Below, piece after piece: positions 58,890 to 64,000 of a stretch of DNA of 64,000 nt (positions are counted from its first letter, which is position 1; every line of letters begins with the position of its first letter). Both the position numbers and the translations under genes were made by a program. The DNA lies in NCBI GenBank assembly GCA_014773175.1, contig VXCM01001262.1, positions 44,865 through 108,864 of the forward strand. Direction: 5' to 3'. The notes under the pieces were generated by a model. That model was given only the letters and a program-made list of their open reading frames with translations, had not been told where the DNA came from and searched no databases. The DNA comes from Lucifuga dentata (Eukaryota > Chordata > Actinopteri > Ophidiiformes > Bythitidae).

Positions 58890-59966
58890 CTGTTGGGCCA
58901 GCAACACACACATAGACTGACATGGTAGCAAAGTACTGTGGATACTCACCTACAATCAGAGTAGCAGTGGAGTAGCAGCACAGTGACTGACAGACACACA
59001 CACACACAGATGCAGAGGCAATGTATATATATTATCTTCAGTCAAATGAGGGGAAATGTGAAGGAGACAAATATAATCCTTGAGACTTGAGGTACAAGAT
59101 CTTGCATTTACCATAAGAATTTAAGAACAAGAATGCAACACAAGAGTATTTCTAATACATGACTCAATGCTCTGCAACGTGTAGCCATAACAACAGACAC
59201 TACTAATTTTAGAGTTTACTGTATGTCCCTCCTAAAGAAAAAAACCCTCCTGGAATTTGGACATATGGCATTACAACCTTAATGTACACGTGTGCACGTG
59301 TGTGTGTGCACACAAACACGTGCACACACATAGACACACAGCCAAACAAAGAAAAACATGGACATATACTATTGCTGGACCAGTATTTGATATACAATAA
59401 CCAATAGAAACCTTTGCCAAATTTTTCCACCAATTTGACAGCTCTAAATTCAACCAATTAACTATTATTAAATGGTGGGGGACCACTAACACTATCTCTT
59501 CACACTTCACTTAAAGTAAAAATCAACAGTATTTTAGACAAAAAGGTGTACTTACAGTAGATTAGACTCTTTGGTTAATTATTACATCTTTTATCATGAC
59601 ATCTCTAATCCACATGACACAAAAATTAAGAAAATAACAGACACTGATTCATCCCTGATACAAAAGAAAATTAAAGGAGAAGCACTGCCATGCACAGTCC
59701 AGCTACTTACTAGTCATATCACTCAAATATAGACTAACTCACAGTAGTTTCAGCAGTTAGATGAAACCAAAGAAAAAAATCAAAAACTTATTTTTTTATA
59801 CAATTGCAGAAAAGCCTTCTCTGCAGATCCCCCAATGATCTACTGAACATTACATTCTCAGTATGCTTCACTGATGCAAGATGCATTGACCTTAATTTGC
59901 ACCCACAGAAACAGGAAAATATGCAATGGATATGAAAAATTTAAAAATCAGTTGTAAGGTAACCTG

Positions 59967-60047
59967 CTGCTGAGAAACTCCACTGGCAGTTTCTCAGCAG
60001 AAACTGCCAGTGGAATACTATTCCATTATGGTATGAATAGTATTCCA
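59967..60047. repeat. Three overlapping 13-bp-arm hairpins
   Basis: Pairs: 59967-59979 with 59988-60000; 59980-59992 with 60001-60013; 60011-60023 with 60035-60047. The first two share bases, so they are mutually exclusive foldings. In myom2 intron 1. Confidence 0.85.
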
Positions 60048-61931
60048 TTACATCACCATGGCATTAGATTAGTCTTTGTAATGCCTATGAACATATACCA
60101 TATTACTGTATAGATATATAGTAATATGGTGATGGTGTCCATTCTTTTGCCTTAAATTAATCAAAATCAAATTTTTATTGTACATATGAGTGAAAGGAAA
60201 CATTAACCAATGTGTCACATTATGACTTTACCCAATCAAATGCAGCGTAAGTTTCAAGATTTGAAGGTTTCAGATAATTTATCTTTAAAAAACATCTTTG
60301 TTTATATTCATATTCATGCAGCAGAGCCTGCATACAATAATTAAAATCTGGGTGTGGTTACTTTTAGGTGATGGACAGCTTTCACTTGCAAACTGTTTTG
60401 AAGCGGTGACTGTAATGTTTTACAGCACAGTCACCACAGCAAGAGCCTAACTTTGCCTTACATCATGCATGCATAGTGGTATGAGAGTATAATTGCCTTA
60501 CATCACCTAAGTCCCCAAAGAGCAGGAATAAGGTCATCTAGTTATCTAAAACATGATCCCATTACTCCTGCCCAGCCTCACCCTGGAAACGACTACACTG
60601 AGCTCTGCACTGAGCAGAAACATTCCTGTTCACCAATTTCAAAACGCTCATTCTAGCTTTAAGGTTCCTCACAGTAACAATGAGCCCATGTTTAACTAAT
60701 TTTTAATGCCCTAAAACTGTCAGTCAAACAGCAAACCACAATACTATAACACTTTAACCCCTGACCTCTGAGTTACCTAAAGTAAATAATCACAGCTAAA
60801 GTGATTATTTGCTACTTCAGTTTTAGCTTAAAGCAATTAAGTTCCTTGTTTAATTTTTGAAGAAAAAAAAAAGTCAAACATTCATGAAGGTTGATAAATA
60901 AATAAATAATAAAGGGCATGTTAATCCTCACAAATGTAAAAATCATCTCAACACTGCAGATGAACATGTTTTATCAGTAGTTCAATTATTTAGCTGGAAT
61001 AAATTATAAGTGAAGTTTTTTTCTTGTTATTCTTTCACCAGTCCTCAATCAACACATCAACACTAAATATAATATAAATTGCCTGGTATAGGTCCAATAA
61101 TATTAAATAATGCAAACCCCAAATATTGCATTTGTTTTTTCATTCAACATGAAAAAAATCCTTAAATCAGCTAAATTAGCTGGTAGTATGTTATAAAAAT
61201 TTGATTTCAAATATGTTTATTCAGCCCAAAATAAGACCTTTTATAATAATAGTTATTATTGTTAATGTCAGTATGACTGGTGCTGGAAATATTCTTACAA
61301 TTCTATTTCATAATACAGTAAAAGTGAGTATCACTTCCTCAGAGAAAATGTTCCCTGATTTCAGCCAAACAGCCTGTCCAACAGTCATATTCATTTACTA
61401 CCAAGCAGAGCATTCATGTCACAGAGCTGTACTGCTGAGTTCACTGCTTCAGTTGTTCCCTGTACTTCTTAATAAAATGAAAATTAATCTAAAAGGGGCC
61501 TCCGGGCAAATGGTCAGCACTGACACTCATATGTCACTCCCATTGGTCCTACACCCCTGTAGCGGTCCTCTGCTACTGTCACTCCAGCCAGCACTGTAAT
61601 TGCATAAATGCTTGTCAATTGACACCTGAGTCCACAACAGTGAACCTCTGAAACCATCAACCATAACTGTACAAAGCTCTGCATTTCTGTGGCTTAATCT
61701 CAAACAGCTGCTACTGTGATAAAAACACTTGCTATGTGCTAAACAGCTGCAATGGCAATACAGCAGAACATTAATGGCTAATTTCTGACAAGTGCCTTCT
61801 TTTAGGATGAACTGTCAGCGAATTAATGTGTACTCGAAGTCAAGATTTAAGAAAATGAACACATAAGTCCCAGAACCAAACACAAGCAATTTGTCTACTG
61901 AAACAACATCCCACATTTACTCTGTTCTGTG

Positions 61932-62066
61932 ATATCTGCACACATTTTGGTGATCAGTGGGAGTCCAGTTTAACCAGTCATTGAGTTACAGTATTATANA
62001 TATCTGCACACATTTTGGTGATCAGTGGGAGTCCAGTTTAACCAGTCATTGAGTTACAGTATTATA
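61932..62066. other. N join with 67-bp perfect duplication
   Basis: 61932-61998 and 62000-62066 are identical around the N at 61999; intronic. Confidence 0.9.
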
Positions 62067-62129
62067 ATCACATTTCTATGCTTCACACAGGCACAGACAC
62101 ACGATTATATTCACTGTCCTAAAAAAATT

Positions 62130-62264
62130 AAAAAAAATTATTAATACTTTTGTTTCAACTGAACTTCAACACATCTTTCAAAAGAGACTTATTATANAAA
62201 AAAAATTATTAATACTTTTGTTTCAACTGAACTTCAACACATCTTTCAAAAGAGACTTATTATA
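62130..62264. other. N join with 67-bp perfect duplication
   Basis: 62130-62196 and 62198-62264 are identical around the N at 62197; intronic. Confidence 0.9.
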
Positions 62265-62449
62265 TCAATCATCATTTTAAGTATTATGAGCCCTGGTGAG
62301 GGGCCACACCAGATCCCTGGGTCCTGCCATAATCAGCTCTCTGATTATTACTCCATCCCACTGCACTGCACCTGCTGCAATTAAGTTTGGAATAAAATGA
62401 GGTGAAGAAAACTAGCGACTGAGAGAAATAAAAGAGTAGTCATTCTTAC

Positions 62450-62570
62450 CCCTTGAGATTCCCTTTGCAGTGCCTTCGGTTGTCAGCCTGAATCCACAGG
62501 GAGTCAGCCTAAACCAAGGACTGAGCCAACAAAACCACCACCCGTCTCTGACTGACCCCCACCTGCCTTT
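62450..62570 (-). other. myom2: myom2 exon 1 (noncoding 5' UTR, putative)
   Basis: The left boundary is a strong donor, GTAAGAAT, directly after CTCAAGGG. The right boundary (transcription start) is only estimated from the TATA/MEF2 and CArG motifs. The segment has no good ATG leading into the gene, and mammalian myomesin genes also begin with a noncoding exon. Intron 1 would be about 3.56 kb. Confidence 0.5.
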
Positions 62571-62612
62571 CCCTGAGACCTTATAAGGAGAGAGAGCTGC
62601 CTATATATAACC
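62560..62612 (-). promoter_or_regulatory. Muscle-type promoter cluster: MEF2 box, CArG box, E-box
   Basis: On the minus strand, upstream to downstream: CTATATATAA at 62601-62610 fits the MEF2 consensus YTAWWWWTAR exactly and could also act as a TATA box. CCTTATAAGG at 62579-62588 is a perfect palindromic CArG box (SRF site). CACCTG at 62560-62565 is an E-box. All three lie within about 55 bp, just ahead of a good splice donor at 62449. MEF2, SRF and MyoD-family control is typical of sarcomeric genes; use of these sites here is inferred. The transcription start is estimated at 62550-62575. Confidence 0.65.
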
Positions 62613-63778
62613 AGTATCCTTCAAGACTCAGGGCTGCTAGAACGAGTAAACTATTTGATCAACAGAGCTTAGTCATTGCAGTTTTAAGTGGCAGCCATGT
62701 TAGCTGAGCTACTGGCTCCTGGCATGTTAGCTCTACTGCAAGGTGCTAAATAACCAGCAATAACCTGAGAAATGTGAGAATGGTGACAATCCCACTGTGG
62801 AGATGTTACAGAGAGCATTACCACACATTTACAAGCAGAACTTTCTCAGTAAACAAAGTTTGCATGGCTCTGGTTAGGAGAATCCCAGATACAGTAGCCG
62901 CAATAGGGCTGACCACTTTAACTTCATCAGTGTTCATTAACACAGTTGTTGAATGATAAACAAAAACATTATTTCAGAGCAGGCATCAATTCAAAAATTA
63001 TATTTTAATTCCAGTGATTGATTTTGCTATATATAGCTGAATTAAATATACACTGAACAACTTTTTTAGCTGCAGGTTAGACAGTATTAAGGTCCACAAC
63101 ACTTCTTCTGCAGTCCTGAACATCTTAAGACATTGTGCTGCATGCTAAACTTTGGCCAGGGACTATTTATAAAACAAGCTACAGTTACAGCTGGGACTAT
63201 TCCTGACACTGTGGTGGAGTTGTGGACACATTTCACATCTGAGCAAACTCTAAGTCACATGATGGGATAACAGGAGGCACTGCATGTGTGGGAGAAGGTG
63301 AGAGAAAATTAAGGAGTGACTGAGATGTGGGCATGTGATGGTGACGCAATGTTAGTACAAACAAATCAACCAAGAAGACAAAAGAGGGCAATAAAGAAGA
63401 AAGCTACCTAGCAGAAGACTAATTCTTTAAAGAAAACTTAATGTGTTTCCTCAAATTTCCAGTCTCCATTGGTGAAAGACAATGAATTGAGAGAGCACCA
63501 TAGTGTACAAGGTCCATCAATTGAATCTTTGGACTGGTTGGGAAAGTCTAGGTGAAGGATTTGTAGGAATAAAACTGTCAAAAGGGAGGCAGGGGGAAAT
63601 TTTAAAGCAAAAAAGTATTAGTACAATGGTACTTTGGCTTCCTTCTGACGTATTCAAGTCAGCAGCACCTTTTGCATGATAGACAGATAGCACTGAGGCT
63701 GACCTATGCAAGTCCCAAAACTCAGGTGTCCTGTGCTTTTGGATTTATAAGCTCCTGCTCCTAATATTTAGCCTTTAA

Positions 63779-64000
63779 TGTGACGGGTGGGTTCTGGAGG
63801 AGGACTCAAATGCAGGCTCAGGCAGTGTATGAGGAAGAAACAGTCTTTAATTGAAGTCCAGGCAAGAATACTACTGATAGTGAGGCAGGATGAACTTACA
63901 GGAATCAGGCAGATAATCCACAAGGCAGACGGCGAAAAAAAATAAAAGAAACAAACCAACAAACAAAGACAGGAAAACCAGGAGACAAGAAACAAGCTAA
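63779..64000 (-). repeat. Dispersed repeat, cut by window end
   Basis: GGGTTCTGGAGGAGGACTCA, AAATGCAGGCTCAGG, GTCCAGGCAAGAATACT, GAATCAGGCAGATAATCCAC in this order is familiar from a high-copy teleost repeat (from memory). It continues past the window. The open frame on the minus strand is not considered a gene. Confidence 0.4.

Larger units (their letters stand above)
58890..62449 (-). other. myom2 intron 1 (noncoding)
   Basis: About 3.56 kb with no coding exon recognised. It holds the overlapping hairpin cluster at 59967-60047, a weaker one at about 60098-60127, and two N-joined duplications at 61932-62066 and 62130-62264. Possible first-intron enhancers cannot be judged by eye. Confidence 0.6.

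Noticed and set aside
63517..63995. Minus-strand frames at the right edge
   Set aside because: Partly overlap a dispersed repeat, no start context or domain.
1..64000. CRISPR arrays, operons, phage or plasmid functions
   Set aside because: All tandem repeats seen are eukaryotic microsatellites; there are no regularly spaced repeats with unique spacers and no prokaryotic genes.

Overview
The window is vertebrate nuclear DNA, most likely from a ray-finned (teleost) fish. It has long AT-rich introns with GT/AG splice sites, abundant (CA)n, (GA)n, (GATA)n and (GGAT)n microsatellites, a decayed Ty3/Gypsy retrotransposon, and several interspersed repeats of a kind common in teleosts. There is no bacterial-style gene organisation, CRISPR array or operon. 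The species cannot be named from this sequence.

The one recognisable cellular gene fills the right half on the minus strand. It is a myomesin-family gene, identified as MYOM2 (M-protein), the M-band cross-linker of the sarcomere. A complete model of 38 exons could be built by hand: noncoding exon 1 near 62.5 kb, the start codon at 58866-58868, and the stop codon at 32750-32752. All splice phases agree and the coding total is 4191 nt (1396 residues), once a 65-nt assembly artefact in the last exon is discounted. The domain order is short head, Ig1-Ig2, five fibronectin type III domains, Ig3-Ig7, then a proline-rich tail. A MEF2 motif, a perfect CArg (SRF) box and an E-box lie just upstream of, or inside, exon 1, as expected for a striated-muscle promoter.

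The left half (1-32.4 kb) is intergenic and repeat-rich, with no convincing host gene. It holds the Gypsy remnant (about 15.7-19.4 kb, minus strand), which has RT, RNase H and integrase pieces broken by frameshifts and stop codons. It also holds a 0.6-kb fold-back element with a tRNA-Lys-like module in each arm (23.56-24.18 kb), copies of dispersed repeats, and many microsatellites. One dispersed family recurs at 9.93 kb and, as a full 593-bp element with terminal inverted repeats and TTAA ends, inside myom2 intron 2.

The sequence contains 16 single N bases. Seven are flanked by perfect 62-67 bp direct duplications, which look like unmerged contig overlaps rather than biology. One of these frameshifts the last myom2 exon as assembled. 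Several perfect hairpins with 13-25 bp arms lie in myom2 introns. I found no evidence for a new multi-gene system. The strongest unexplained item is the twin tRNA-Lys fold-back element.
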